Notes: generated from the letters alone by a model not told the origin. A DNA stretch of 64,000 bases from Rhizobiales bacterium 64-17 (GCA_001899285.1 MKWA01000015.1:590009-654008), one strand, 5' to 3'; counted from the stretch's first letter, positions 19,796 to 28,758 are shown. A program made the numbers and translations.

Positions 19796-20839
19796 CTACC
19801 GCGTTGGCATGAACTGCGGGCCGACCGAGCGAACCCCTGAACGACCATTGTCGCTGGAGTCGTCCCGGCTCGGTTCGGCAGTCGCCGGCGTCGCGTCGGC
19901 CTGTGCCGCGCGTCCTGCCGGCGCGCGGATCGGGCGCCCACGCGAATCCCGCGGCAGCGCCATTTGTTTCGCGCGCTCCTGGGTGACCACCACATCGCCT
20001 TGTTCGAGCGCATCGCCGGTCTGCTTCAAGGCGTCGGCCCAGCTCTGGCCGGCCTGACGACAACTGCAGGCCTTGTCGTATTGTTGGCGATAGCGGAACG
20101 CGGTCGGCAAACTGCTGTAAGGCGCGCCACTCAGCGACACCGCCTGCGCCACGTCTTCACCGGGATTCCGATAAGTGTAGAGCGATACCTGCGCCGCGGG
20201 GCAGGTGCGTTGACACGTCTGTTCGTCGTCGCGGAAGCGCGCCGGGCTGGTGGCATACGAGATCGGATAGTAATAACCGTCGCAGGTGCGCACGCAGATG
20301 GTGCGGAACGTGCCGCTGGCGCCCTCGGCAGTCGAATAACCGCCGCTGCTGGACGAGCCGCCGCCAAACAAGCTTTCAAGGAAGTTCCGCGGGGCGGCGG
20401 CGCTGCGATATTGCGGACCGCAGTTGTTGTCGCCGAGCGCCATCAGCACATTGCGACGTTGTTCCGCGCGGTCGAGATTGCCGTCGAATTGCTGCATCTC
20501 GCCGCGCATGCGGTTGATCTGGCCGCGTGCCTGCTCGATCTGCCGGTTGAGACCGTCGCATTGCGGCGCTGGTGTCTGGAAAATCGAGAACAGTCCGGAA
20601 CTGCCACAATCGAGGCGGCGCGCCTGCGCCGTCAGCCGGTCGAGCTCGAATTGTTGTCGGTTGAGTGTCTCGTCATAGCGACGCAACTGCTCGGCGCGCG
20701 TCGGGTCCGCGCCACCGCGATCGATGGCGGCCAGCTGCGCTTCAAGCCGCTGACAGAATGGATTGGGTGCTTGTGCGGCGGCGTCTGCCGCGGTGAGCAG
20801 ACAGATGGCGGCAGCGGTCAGTCGGACAAGACGATTCAT
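19796..20839 (-). CDS. DUF2865-domain exported protein
   Basis: A 347-residue protein with a signal peptide (about residues 1-22), a coiled-coil-prone Gln/Arg-rich region (about 40-130) and a conserved cysteine-rich domain containing TICVRTCDGYYYPISYAT and QTCQRTCP, the hallmark of DUF2865, a family restricted mainly to Rhizobiales. The C-terminal 70 residues are polar and low complexity. ATG 20839 gives the best signal peptide. Function is unknown; a periplasmic location with disulfide bonds is inferred from about ten cysteines after the signal. Confidence 0.85.
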   Translation of the reverse strand: MNRLVRLTAAAICLLTAADAAAQAPNPFCQRLEAQLAAIDRGGADPTRAEQLRRYDETLNRQQFELDRLTAQARRLDCGSSGLFSIFQTPAPQCDGLNRQIEQARGQINRMRGEMQQFDGNLDRAEQRRNVLMALGDNNCGPQYRSAAAPRNFLESLFGGGSSSSGGYSTAEGASGTFRTICVRTCDGYYYPISYATSPARFRDDEQTCQRTCPAAQVSLYTYRNPGEDVAQAVSLSGAPYSSLPTAFRYRQQYDKACSCRQAGQSWADALKQTGDALEQGDVVVTQERAKQMALPRDSRGRPIRAPAGRAAQADATPATAEPSRDDSSDNGRSGVRSVGPQFMPTR

Positions 20840-20903
20840 TGATAGCGGGGATCCCAATGCGCCGGCAATCTAGCGGCAATCCCCCGTCAGCGCCACACGC
20901 GGT

Positions 20904-21773
20904 TCAGGGAATTCGGCGCGATTCTGCTCGCAGGTTCCACAGAATCCCAGCGAGAATCACAAGGACGCCGACGAAAACCCAGACATCGAGCCGTTCGTTG
21001 AAGAACATCCAGCCCACCACCGCGATCAGTGGAACACGCAGGAAGTCGAGCGGCACAACCAGCGTGGCGTCGCCGGCACGGAAGGCGTTGCTGAGACACA
21101 GATGCGACGTCGCGCCGCTGACGCCGAGCGCGATGGCCGCCGGAATGTCAGAAGCTGGAAGCCGCAACAGGAACAACGGATCGCTGCCCAGCATGCCGAT
21201 CGGAAACTGGATCACCATCATCCAGAAGATGATCGCGAATGTCGTCTGCGTTTTCGTCAGCATCTTGGTCGAGATGTAGACGCAGGCATAGCCGAGCGAT
21301 GCCAGGAGAACGAACAGCGCCGCCGGATTGAAAGCCTCGATGCCGGGACGCAGGATGATCAACACGCCGAGAAGGCCGAGTACGATGACGCCGATCCGGC
21401 TCTTGGTCAGTTTCTCGCCGAGAATCCACACCGCGAGCAGCGCCGTCCAGGCGGGCGCGATGAATTCCAGCGCAAATACGGTGGCGAACGGCAGCAATGT
21501 CAGGCCGGTTGCCCACAGATACTGCGCGACAAAGTGGATGCCGTTGCGAAAGAGCGTCAATCGCATCCGTTGCGGGCGGATTTGCGTCCGGAACGGTGGA
21601 TGCACCGCCAGCAGCGTGAGCATGATTATCAGGCCGAGCAGGCTGCGGACCGTCAGCACTTCGAACAGATTGAGGTTTGCGCTCAACAGGCGGATCGAGA
21701 TCGCCATCGCCGAGAACGACAGCAGTCCGCCGGTCATCCACAAAACGACGCGCACGATCGGATTGGTGGCCAC
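20904..21773 (-). CDS. EamA/DMT-superfamily transporter
   Basis: The 289-residue product has ten predicted membrane helices arranged as two EamA repeats and the family motif FLRVPLIAVVGW/FFNERLDVW near the C-terminus. Drug/metabolite transporters of this group export or import small metabolites or amino acids; specificity cannot be read here. A short arginine-rich tail faces the cytoplasm. The gene follows the MarR-type regulator at 21864 in the same direction after a 90-base gap, so it may be regulated with it. Confidence 0.9.
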   Translation of the reverse strand: MATNPIVRVVLWMTGGLLSFSAMAISIRLLSANLNLFEVLTVRSLLGLIIMLTLLAVHPPFRTQIRPQRMRLTLFRNGIHFVAQYLWATGLTLLPFATVFALEFIAPAWTALLAVWILGEKLTKSRIGVIVLGLLGVLIILRPGIEAFNPAALFVLLASLGYACVYISTKMLTKTQTTFAIIFWMMVIQFPIGMLGSDPLFLLRLPASDIPAAIALGVSGATSHLCLSNAFRAGDATLVVPLDFLRVPLIAVVGWMFFNERLDVWVFVGVLVILAGILWNLRAESRRIP

Positions 21774-21863
21774 TTCGCGACGGTCCCGGCAAAAGATCGG
21801 TAAGAAGGATCGATTGCTTACCAGCGCGGGCGCCGGGCGTCACCCTCGGTTGTAGCGAGGGGG

Positions 21864-22349
21864 CTATTCGTTTTTCGCGCGACCGTTTCCAGCCAAGGCA
21901 CGCGACCGCTCGGTGAGTTTGTGCAAAGCGCGGTCGAATGCCGTTCGCTCCGTGGGGTCGAGCGCATCGAGCAGCGCGCGCGAGAAATTCAGCGCGGCGG
22001 GGACCAGATCCTGATAGACGCGGCGTCCGGTCGGTGTCAGCGACAACAGCGCTTCGCGCAAATCCTGCCGGTTGGCCTTGCGGGCGACGAGCTTGCGCTC
22101 CTGCAGCAAGGCGACCGCACGGGACACCTTGGTCTTGTGCATGTGACTATGTTCGCCCACGGCTTTGCCGGTCATTTCGCCATATTGCCCGAGCGTAACC
22201 AGCACCCGCCATTCCGGGACGCTGATCCCGTAACGCGGCGCATAGGTTTCCGAGAGCGCTTGTGAGGACAGGGCGGCGGCGACATTGAGCCGGTACGGGA
22301 GAAAGTCCTCCAGGTTCAGCTCAAGCGTTTCGGATGTCGCCTCGGTCAT
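21864..22349 (-). CDS. MarR-family transcriptional regulator
   Basis: The 161-residue protein has a winged-helix core (about residues 40-115) with the recognition region MHKTKVSRAVALLQERKLVARKANR split over helix and wing, and the DLREALLSLTPTG wing motif typical of MarR. It is divergent from hmgA, so control of the homogentisate cluster is likely; MarR-type regulators of hmgA and homoprotocatechuate genes are known in other proteobacteria. The start could be ATG 22349 or the in-frame ATG 22364; neither has a strong ribosome site. Confidence 0.9.
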   Translation of the reverse strand: MTEATSETLELNLEDFLPYRLNVAAALSSQALSETYAPRYGISVPEWRVLVTLGQYGEMTGKAVGEHSHMHKTKVSRAVALLQERKLVARKANRQDLREALLSLTPTGRRVYQDLVPAALNFSRALLDALDPTERTAFDRALHKLTERSRALAGNGRAKNE

Positions 22350-22385
22350 GCCTGCCAAGCCCATTTCGACGGGCCCGTCCTACGA

Positions 22386-22406
22386 TGCCGTCGTTCAAAT
22401 ACGGCA
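22386..22406. promoter_or_regulatory. inverted repeat upstream of the MarR gene (possible operator)
   Basis: TGCCGT-N9-ACGGCA is a perfect 6-bp inverted repeat 37 bases upstream of the MarR start and 300 bases from hmgA. MarR proteins usually bind such symmetric sites in their own divergent promoter region. The arms are short, so chance is not excluded. Confidence 0.35.
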
Positions 22407-22483
22407 GGCCGAAGCCCGCCACGACGAGGAACCATGGCGGAAGTCGTGTGGCTCCGCAACGCGGGCGGCTGGTGGCGCCCTTC

Positions 22484-22588
22484 TCAGGACGGGCGAGGTT
22501 CCTCACCGCCGGGCGCCGCATGCGGGCTGCTGCGATGCCAGAGGACGGTCATCGTGGCGAGCAGGGCGAAGAGAAGAAGCAGCTTCAT
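22484..22588 (-). CDS. possible 34-residue membrane or exported small protein
   Basis: A short frame on the minus strand begins with MKLLLLFALLATMTVLWH, a typical single hydrophobic segment, followed by a polar tail ending in EEPRPS. A GGGACG stretch precedes the ATG by five bases. It lies in the 358-base gap between the MarR gene and hmgA, on the MarR strand. A TTAA-N7-TTAA box lies 85 bases upstream. Small proteins of this design are common in Rhizobiales but homologues could not be checked. Confidence 0.35.
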   Translation of the reverse strand: MKLLLLFALLATMTVLWHRSSPHAAPGGEEPRPS

Positions 22589-22672
22589 ACGCACGTCCCA
22601 AAATCAGTCGTGGCCCCGCTTGCGGCGGCGGCGCGAAAATGGAAGATTAGTTTCAGGCGTAACCAAATAGCC

Positions 22673-22687
22673 TTAAAAAGCCGTTAA
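22673..22687. promoter_or_regulatory. CtrA-type box TTAA-N7-TTAA between the small ORF and hmgA
   Basis: The exact consensus spacing of the alphaproteobacterial cell-cycle regulator CtrA is present, 20 bases upstream of the hmgA start and 85 bases upstream of the 34-residue ORF. The position nearly overlaps the hmgA ribosome site, so if real it is more likely to act as a repressor site for hmgA or on the minus-strand gene. A single box in AT-richer intergenic DNA may be coincidence. Confidence 0.3.
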
Positions 22688-22707
22688 CGGCCCGACGGGA
22701 GGACACG

Positions 22708-24027
22708 ATGTCCGGCAATGTGACCCGCTATATGTCCGGCTTCGGCAACAGCTTCGAGACCGAGGCGCTGCCCGGTGCGCTGCCGATCGGCCGCAATTCC
22801 CCGCAGAAGATCAATTACGGGCTTTACGCCGAGCAGTTGTCAGGCTCGCCATTTACCGCGCCCCAAGCGTCGAACCAGCGGTCCTGGCTCTACCGGATCA
22901 GGCCGACCGTGCGGCATGGCGGCCGGTTTCAGCGCCTCGACCGGGGTTTTTGGCGCTCGGCGCCGGAGCGCGAGGATGGCGAAATTCCCCTCGGGCAACG
23001 GCGCTGGGGTCCGACGCCGATGCCGTCCGAAAAGCGCGACTTCATCAGCGGCATGTGCACGGCAACCACGGCGGGCGACTGCGAAAGCATGGCCGGTATG
23101 GCGGTGCACGTCGTGCTCATCACCGCATCGATGACGCACGATTATTTCTGCAATGCCGATGGCGAGATGCTGGTGGTCGCGGAGCAAGGCAGGCTGCGCT
23201 TCCGCACCGAGTTCGGTGTGATCGAGATCGAGCCCGGCGAAATTTGCGTGATCCCGCGCGGTGTGATCATCCGCGTCGAGCTGATCGACGGGCCGGCGCG
23301 CGGCTATATCTGCGAGAACTATGGCGGCGGCTTCATACTGCCGGATCGCGGGCCGATCGGCGCCAACTGCCTCGCCAATCCACGCGATTTCCTGACGCCG
23401 GTCGCCACTTATGAAGATCGCGAGGAACCCGGCACGCTGACGGTGAAGTGGGGTGGGGAACTGCACCGCACCGAACTCGCGCAGTCGCCGCTCGATGTGG
23501 TTGCATGGCACGGCAACTATTATCCGTACAAATACGATCTGCGGCGGTTCTCGCCGGTCGGGGCGATCGCGTTCGATCATCCCGATCCGTCGATCTTCAC
23601 GGTGCTGACGTCGCCATCGGAGACGCCCGGCACCGCCAATGTCGACTTCGTGATTTTCCCGGAGCGCTGGATGGTGGCGGAAAATACCTTCCGGCCGCCC
23701 TGGTATCATCGCAACATCATGTCCGAGTTCATGGGGCTGGTGTATGGCGTCTATGACGCCAAGCCCGAAGGGTTCGTGCCGGGCGGTTTCAGCCTGCACA
23801 ACACCATGCTGCCACATGGACCGGACACCGATGCTTTCGAGCATGCCAGCAATGGCGAATTGAAACCGGTGAAGCTGACCAATACGCTCGCCTTCATGTT
23901 TGAGACCCGGTTCCGGCAGCGGGTGACGCGGTGGGCGGAAGACCTCGAAAGCCGGCAGGACAATTACATCGATTGCTGGACCGGCTTGAAAAAGCATTTC
24001 AATCCGAACCGGCGCGAGCCGAGCTAG
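22708..24027 (+). CDS. hmgA: homogentisate 1,2-dioxygenase
   Basis: The 439-residue product carries the family opening [19 protein letters not shown] and the C-terminal cupin with the [14 protein letters not shown] block and the histidine/glutamate iron ligands in the 330-370 region ([15 protein letters not shown]). It opens the aromatic ring of homogentisate to maleylacetoacetate in tyrosine and phenylalanine breakdown. ATG 22708 follows GGGAGG. It opens the catabolic run hmgA, fahA-like, metallo-hydrolase, DoxX, monooxygenase. The last base of its stop codon is the first base of a hairpin repeat. Confidence 0.97.
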   Translation: MSGNVTRYMSGFGNSFETEALPGALPIGRNSPQKINYGLYAEQLSGSPFTAPQASNQRSWLYRIRPTVRHGGRFQRLDRGFWRSAPEREDGEIPLGQRRWGPTPMPSEKRDFISGMCTATTAGDCESMAGMAVHVVLITASMTHDYFCNADGEMLVVAEQGRLRFRTEFGVIEIEPGEICVIPRGVIIRVELIDGPARGYICENYGGGFILPDRGPIGANCLANPRDFLTPVATYEDREEPGTLTVKWGGELHRTELAQSPLDVVAWHGNYYPYKYDLRRFSPVGAIAFDHPDPSIFTVLTSPSETPGTANVDFVIFPERWMVAENTFRPPWYHRNIMSEFMGLVYGVYDAKPEGFVPGGFSLHNTMLPHGPDTDAFEHASNGELKPVKLTNTLAFMFETRFRQRVTRWAEDLESRQDNYIDCWTGLKKHFNPNRREPS

Positions 24028-24075
24028 CGCATGATCCCGAAAAGTGGAAACCGGTTTTCGGAAAAGATCATGCGC
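24027..24075. repeat. intergenic palindromic repeat, copy 1
   Basis: A 49-base element with perfect 10-bp outer arms (GCGCATGATC and GATCATGCGC) and inner arms CCGAAAA/TTTTCGG around an AAACCGGTTT core. It starts on the last base of the hmgA stop codon and ends 22 bases before fahA. A variant copy is at 46436. The type, a short hairpin repeat scattered between genes, is common in Rhizobiales genomes. It may stabilise the upstream mRNA. Confidence 0.85.
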
Positions 24076-24097
24076 AACTTAAAAGCGAAGGAACGAT

Positions 24098-25114
24098 ATG
24101 AAACTGGCATCTCTCAAAGGCGGGCGTGACGGGCGTCTGGTGGTCGTGTCGCGCGATCTGACGCGCTGCGCGTCCGCCGCGTCGATTGCTCCGACCTTGC
24201 AGGCCGCGCTCGACGACTGGGATTGCGCGGCGCCGCGGCTGGCGGAGCTGTCGCAGCAACTGGAGGCCGGCAAAGCCGCCGCATCGCCATTCGATCCCGC
24301 GCAATGCGTCGCTCCGCTGCCGCGCGCCTTTGCGTGGCTCGACGGCTCGGCTTACGTCAATCACGTCGCGCTTGTGCGCAAGGCGCGCGGCGCGGAAGTC
24401 CCGGCCTCGTTCTGGACCGACCCGCTGATGTATCAGGGCGGATCGGACGTGATGCTCGGTGCGCGCGATCCGATTGCCGTCGCGGACGAGGCATGGGGCG
24501 TCGATCTCGAAGGCGAGTTGGTCGTGGTGCTCGGTGACGTGCCGATGGCGCCGACCCGCGAGGAAGCGACCCGCGCCATCCGCCTGATCATGCTGGTCAA
24601 CGACGTATCGCTGCGCAACGTCATTCCGGGCGAGATCGCCAAGGGCTTCGGCTTCCTGCAGTCGAAGCCGTCATCGGCATTCACGCCGACGGCGGTGACA
24701 CCAGACGAACTTGGCGCGTTCTTCGACGGAGCCAAGGTACATCGGCCGATCCTCACCTTCATCAACGGCCAGCCGTTCGGCAAGCCGGTGGCAAGCGACG
24801 ACATGACGTTCGATTTCCCGACATTAGTGATGCACGCGGCGCGCACGCGCGCGCTGTCTGCCGGAACGATCCTCGGCGCCGGCACCATTTCCAACCGCGC
24901 CGCCGATGGCGGCCCCGGCCTACCGGTGGCGCAGGGAGGGCTTGGCTATTCCTGCATCGCCGAACAGCGCACCGTCGAGACGATCCGGAACGGCAAGCCG
25001 TCGACCGAGTTTCTGAAATTCGGCGACCGTGTGACGATCGACATGCAGGACGATCAGGGCCGCTCGATCTTCGGCGCGATCGAGCAGACAGTGGTGCCGT
25101 ATCGGCGCGGTTGA
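24098..25114 (+). CDS. fumarylacetoacetate hydrolase-family protein
   Basis: A 338-residue FAH-fold protein. The metal-binding acids appear in DLEGELVVVLGDV (E-x-E type) and the catalytic region continues through the RNVIPGEIAKGFGFLQSKPSSAF block to the GAGTISNR motif. It should hydrolyse fumarylacetoacetate to fumarate and acetoacetate, the last step of homogentisate breakdown, as implied by its place 70 bases after hmgA. No maleylacetoacetate isomerase gene is in this cluster; the glutathione S-transferase-like gene at 552 is far away and not an obvious candidate. Confidence 0.93.
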   Translation: MKLASLKGGRDGRLVVVSRDLTRCASAASIAPTLQAALDDWDCAAPRLAELSQQLEAGKAAASPFDPAQCVAPLPRAFAWLDGSAYVNHVALVRKARGAEVPASFWTDPLMYQGGSDVMLGARDPIAVADEAWGVDLEGELVVVLGDVPMAPTREEATRAIRLIMLVNDVSLRNVIPGEIAKGFGFLQSKPSSAFTPTAVTPDELGAFFDGAKVHRPILTFINGQPFGKPVASDDMTFDFPTLVMHAARTRALSAGTILGAGTISNRAADGGPGLPVAQGGLGYSCIAEQRTVETIRNGKPSTEFLKFGDRVTIDMQDDQGRSIFGAIEQTVVPYRRG

Positions 25115-25141
25115 ACAGGTTCTATTGTTTGGAGTGACGTC

Positions 25142-26095
25142 ATGGCCGCAAAAGGTTTCGCTTCAACCTCCGATCTGACCGAGAAGAAGGTTTCGTTCGA
25201 TCAGCTCGGGGAGGGGTTGTACGCCTATACGGCGGAAGGCGACCCCAATTCCGGCATCATCGTCGGCGACGATGGCGTGATGGTTGTCGATGCGCAGGCG
25301 ACTCCGGCGATGGCGCAGGACGTGATCGCGCGGGTCGCCAAAGTCACCGACAAGCCGATCAAATATGTGCTGCTCTCGCACTACCACGCGGTCCGCGTGC
25401 TGGGTGCGTCGGCCTATACAGGGGCGGATATCATCTGCTCCGATACGGCGCGTGCCATGATCGTCGAGCGCGGTCGGCAGGACATGGATTCCGAGATCGG
25501 CCGTTTTCCGCGGCTGTTTCGCGCGGTCGAAACCATTCCCGGTTTGACCTGGCCGACCATCACCTTTCCCGATCAGATGTCGGTCTGGCTTGGCAAGCGG
25601 GAGGTGCGCATCATGCATATCGGCCGCGGACACACGGCTGGCGATGTAATCGCCTATGTTCCGGATACTAATGTGGTCTTTTCCGGCGATCTCGTCGAAT
25701 ACCATTCCGCCTGTTATTGCGGTGATGCGCATTTCAATGACTGGCCGGGAACCTTGGATATCCTGGCGGAGATGAAACCGCGGGCGCTGGTTCCTGGACG
25801 CGGCGCCGCGCTCACCAATGCGGCGCAGGTGGCGGAAGGCATCGCCTCGACGAGCGGATTCCTGACGACGCTTTACGGGATTGTCAGCGACCAGGTGGCC
25901 AAAGGTCGTTCGCTGAAAGAGACGTTCGACGCCACCAAGGCGGCGATGGACCCGAAGTTCTCGTCCTATGCGATCTATGAGCACTCGATGCCGTTCAATG
26001 TGTCGCGCGCTTATGATGAAGCGCGGGGCATCGAGTGGCCGCAAATCTGGACGGCCCAACGCGACCGCGAGATGTGGGCGGCGCTGCAGGGTTAG
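25142..26095 (+). CDS. MBL-fold protein with a degenerate metal site
   Basis: The 317-residue product has the metallo-beta-lactamase fold, but the HxHxDH signature reads H80-Y-H82-A-V84-R85: the Asp and last His are lost. The final metal histidine, usually in PGHG, is replaced by R220 in VPGRGAA. H80, H82, H164 (GRGHTAGD) and D183 remain, so a single three-histidine site could still form. It lies 27 bases after the fahA-like gene and before doxX, thus in the homogentisate operon. Likely a single-metal hydrolase or a non-catalytic relative; substrate unknown. Confidence 0.85.
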   Translation: MAAKGFASTSDLTEKKVSFDQLGEGLYAYTAEGDPNSGIIVGDDGVMVVDAQATPAMAQDVIARVAKVTDKPIKYVLLSHYHAVRVLGASAYTGADIICSDTARAMIVERGRQDMDSEIGRFPRLFRAVETIPGLTWPTITFPDQMSVWLGKREVRIMHIGRGHTAGDVIAYVPDTNVVFSGDLVEYHSACYCGDAHFNDWPGTLDILAEMKPRALVPGRGAALTNAAQVAEGIASTSGFLTTLYGIVSDQVAKGRSLKETFDATKAAMDPKFSSYAIYEHSMPFNVSRAYDEARGIEWPQIWTAQRDREMWAALQG

Positions 26096-26204
26096 GCATC
26101 TCATAAAACCGGTGCATCCCGCGCCGGTCCGGAATTGCGGAGGGTTGTCCCTGTGCTAGCCTTGAGCCATGGCCGCCGGAAGAGCGGCTTCAAAGGGGGC
26201 AAGG

Positions 26205-26666
26205 ATGGCTACGGAACGGTCTCGGCTTTTCATTCCCGCGTTGGCGCCGCTCTATGCGGCGCTTTCACCCATCGCGCTACCGCTGCTGCGGGTAGCGCTC
26301 GGCATCATCCTCATTCCGCACGGTTGCCAGAAGCTGTTCGGCTGGTTCGGCGGCGCGGGCTTTGCGCGCTTCACTCAGATCTTCGAGAGCATCGGCTATC
26401 GGCCGGGCGCGATGTGGGTGACGATTGTCGCACTAACGGAAATCGTTGGCGGCATCTGTCTGGTGCTCGGATTGTTCACGCGGGCCGCTTCGTTTTTCGT
26501 GTTCATCTTCATGGTCAACGCCGTCTGGTTCACGTCCGCCAAGGGGTTCTTCTGGACCGCCGGCGGTTCGGAATATTCCTGGCTGCTGCTCGCGGTCAGC
26601 TTCGTGTTCCTGATCCGCGGTGCGGGGGACTATTCGATCGATCAGAAGATGAGCAAGGAGTTCTGA
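26205..26666 (+). CDS. DoxX-family membrane protein
   Basis: A 153-residue protein with four membrane helices and the DoxX opening LLRVALGIILIPHGCQKLFGWF. DoxX relatives are found with oxidoreductases and thiosulfate or redox systems, but no single biochemical role is established. ATG 26205 has a GGGGG ribosome stretch just upstream; the in-frame ATG 26169 would add a polar extension. It sits 109 bases after the degenerate metallo-hydrolase and 43 bases before the FAD monooxygenase, so it probably belongs to the same catabolic operon. Confidence 0.88.
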   Translation: MATERSRLFIPALAPLYAALSPIALPLLRVALGIILIPHGCQKLFGWFGGAGFARFTQIFESIGYRPGAMWVTIVALTEIVGGICLVLGLFTRAASFFVFIFMVNAVWFTSAKGFFWTAGGSEYSWLLLAVSFVFLIRGAGDYSIDQKMSKEF

Positions 26667-26709
26667 CCGGGCGGCCGGGGCCCGGTTGTCGAGACATCCG
26701 CGGAACACC

Positions 26710-28314
26710 ATGACCGGGCCGCAACGCAAGGCGCTCTACACCTATCACTATCGCCGTTCGCGCGATCAGGATGCGCGGACGGCAGCGCGGCATCCGGTGG
26801 TGATTGTCGGAGCCGGGCCGGTCGGTCTCACCGCCGCGCTCGATCTTGCATCGCGCGGCGTGGCCGTGGTGGTGCTCGACGATTCCGACCGGATCGGGGA
26901 CGGGTCGCGCGGCATCTGCTGGGCGAAGCGCACGCTCGAAATATGGGACCGTCTCGGCGTTGGCGAGGAGATGGTCGCGCGCGGCGTCACATGGAAACTC
27001 GGCAAGGTCTTTCTTGGCGACGAACAGGTCTATTCCTTCGATCTGTTGCCGGAAGCCGGTCACAAGATGCCGGCCTTCATCAACCTTCAGCAATTCCACG
27101 TCGAACACATTCTGGTCGAGTGCGCGCAGCAGAACGCGGCGATCGATCTGCGCTGGAAAAACAAGGTCACGGCGCTGGATCGGCGCAACGACGGCGTCCG
27201 GCTGACCGTCGAGACGCCCGACGGCGCTTACTGCATCGATGCGGACTGGGTGATCGCAGCCGATGGCGCGCGCTCGGCGCTGCGCGACATGCTGGGGCTG
27301 ACGTTCGCCGGCCATACGTTCGAGGAGAAGTTCCTGATTGTCGACGTGCATATGCATGCCGACGACATCCCGACCGAGCGGCGATTCTGGTTCGACCCGC
27401 CGTTCCACAGCGGACAGTCGGCGCTCTTGCACCGCCAGCCGGATGATTGCTGGCGCGTCGATCTGCAACTCGGTGCCGATGCCGACATTGAGGAAGAACT
27501 CAAGCCGGAGCGCTATCTGCCGCGCATCCGGCGAATGCTGGACGGTCGTGACTTCGACGTCGACTGGATTTCCATCTATCGGTTTAATTGCCGCCGCATC
27601 GACCGGTTCGTCCATGACCGGGTGATCTTCGTAGGCGACAGCGCGCATCAGCTCTCGCCGTTCGGCGCGCGCGGCGCCAATTCGGGCATTCAGGACGCGG
27701 ACAATCTCGGCTGGAAGCTGGCGACTATGCTGGCGGGGGCGGCCGATGTGCGCCTGCTCGAAAGCTATAACGACGAGCGCACCCAGGCGGCGGACGAGAA
27801 TATCGGTCACTCGACCCGCTCGACCGATTTCATTGCACCGCGCTCGCCCGCGGAACGTGACCTGCGCAATACCATCCTCAGCCTTGCGCCACACGCCGAT
27901 TTCGCGCGCCGCATGGTCAATTCCGGCCGCCTGTCGGTTGCCACCATCTATGACACGGCGTTGAACACGCCCGATGAAACGCCCTTCGATGGATCGGCGC
28001 GTCTCGGGATGCCGGTTCCCGACGTGCCGGTGACGACGAGCAGCGGCGGTTCGGACTTCCTGTTGCGTCAGTTACCAGCCGGATTTGTTCTGCTTGTCGC
28101 CGGTGAGGAACTGCCGGATTTGCCTTCCGGCGTTACGGCCGTCGTGATCGGCCGCGATCTTCAGGATGCCGACAGTCTGTTCCGTGAACGGTTCGATGCG
28201 ACGCCGGGCGCGGCTTATCTCGTCCGACCAGATCAGCATCTTGCCGCGCGCTGGCGCCATGCGGACGCCGACAAGATCAGGGCCGCGCGCGACCGTGCGC
28301 TGGCTCTGATCTAG
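26710..28314 (+). CDS. FAD-dependent aromatic-ring monooxygenase (MhpA/PheA-like group A flavoprotein)
   Basis: The 534-residue product has the Rossmann motif GAGPVG (34-39), the DG motif AADGARSALR near 190 and the GD motif VGDSAHQLSPFGARGANSG near 310, which together define group A flavoprotein hydroxylases such as 3-(3-hydroxyphenyl)propionate hydroxylase. The C-terminal thioredoxin-like domain is present. Its position behind hmgA and fahA suggests hydroxylation of a phenolic precursor feeding homogentisate or a related ring. ATG 26710 is favoured over the in-frame TTG 26686. It converges on the copper-storage gene. Confidence 0.9.
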   Translation: MTGPQRKALYTYHYRRSRDQDARTAARHPVVIVGAGPVGLTAALDLASRGVAVVVLDDSDRIGDGSRGICWAKRTLEIWDRLGVGEEMVARGVTWKLGKVFLGDEQVYSFDLLPEAGHKMPAFINLQQFHVEHILVECAQQNAAIDLRWKNKVTALDRRNDGVRLTVETPDGAYCIDADWVIAADGARSALRDMLGLTFAGHTFEEKFLIVDVHMHADDIPTERRFWFDPPFHSGQSALLHRQPDDCWRVDLQLGADADIEEELKPERYLPRIRRMLDGRDFDVDWISIYRFNCRRIDRFVHDRVIFVGDSAHQLSPFGARGANSGIQDADNLGWKLATMLAGAADVRLLESYNDERTQAADENIGHSTRSTDFIAPRSPAERDLRNTILSLAPHADFARRMVNSGRLSVATIYDTALNTPDETPFDGSARLGMPVPDVPVTTSSGGSDFLLRQLPAGFVLLVAGEELPDLPSGVTAVVIGRDLQDADSLFRERFDATPGAAYLVRPDQHLAARWRHADADKIRAARDRALALI

Positions 28315-28338
28315 ACAACTGGGATCTCAATCGCAGCC

Positions 28339-28758
28339 TCAAGCTGGCATTCGCAGCGCATTCAGCATCGCGTCGCAGGCTTCGATGCAGGCGTTGCAGG
28401 CGTCCATGCACACCTTGCAATGTTTGTGCATCGCGGCATGGTTGGAACATTCGCGCGCGCAAGCCCTGCAGAAGGCGATGCAGGTGGTGAGCTGCGCTTC
28501 GAGCGGCTGTCGGTTCCCGGCCTTGTTGGCGCGAGTGACGATGCTGCCGGTAGCGGCGCAAGCCGCGGCGCAGTCCAGGTCGAGCCGGATGCAGGTCACG
28601 AGGGGGACGAGGTTCCGTTCCGACAGGCAGGCGTCGGCACAAGCCGAGCAGGCTTGAACGCAGGTGAAGCAGGCATCGATACAGCGACTGATGGCGTCGG
28701 TATGGGGCGGGTGGTCCGGATGTGTGCGGTACATCGTCCGAACAGCGGCAGCCGTCAT
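28339..28758 (-). CDS. cysteine-rich four-helix-bundle copper-binding protein (Csp/DUF326 family)
   Basis: The 139-residue product contains 18 cysteines in repeated CxxxC and CxxC spacing (residues 26-44, 56-67, 93-104, 114-128), the pattern of copper storage proteins that hold many Cu(I) ions inside a four-helix bundle. No signal peptide is present, so a cytosolic Csp3-like form is inferred. ATG 28758 follows GGGAGG. The gene is inserted in reverse between the monooxygenase and its usual companion DUF2783 gene. A site matching the EcfG promoter pattern (28799-28823) lies 41 bases upstream, suggesting stress-induced expression. Confidence 0.93.
   Translation of the reverse strand: MTAAAVRTMYRTHPDHPPHTDAISRCIDACFTCVQACSACADACLSERNLVPLVTCIRLDLDCAAACAATGSIVTRANKAGNRQPLEAQLTTCIAFCRACARECSNHAAMHKHCKVCMDACNACIEACDAMLNALRMPA

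Noticed and set aside
22368-22379. GACGGGCCCGTC palindrome near the MarR start
   Set aside because: Short, GC-only symmetry is expected by chance in this base composition.
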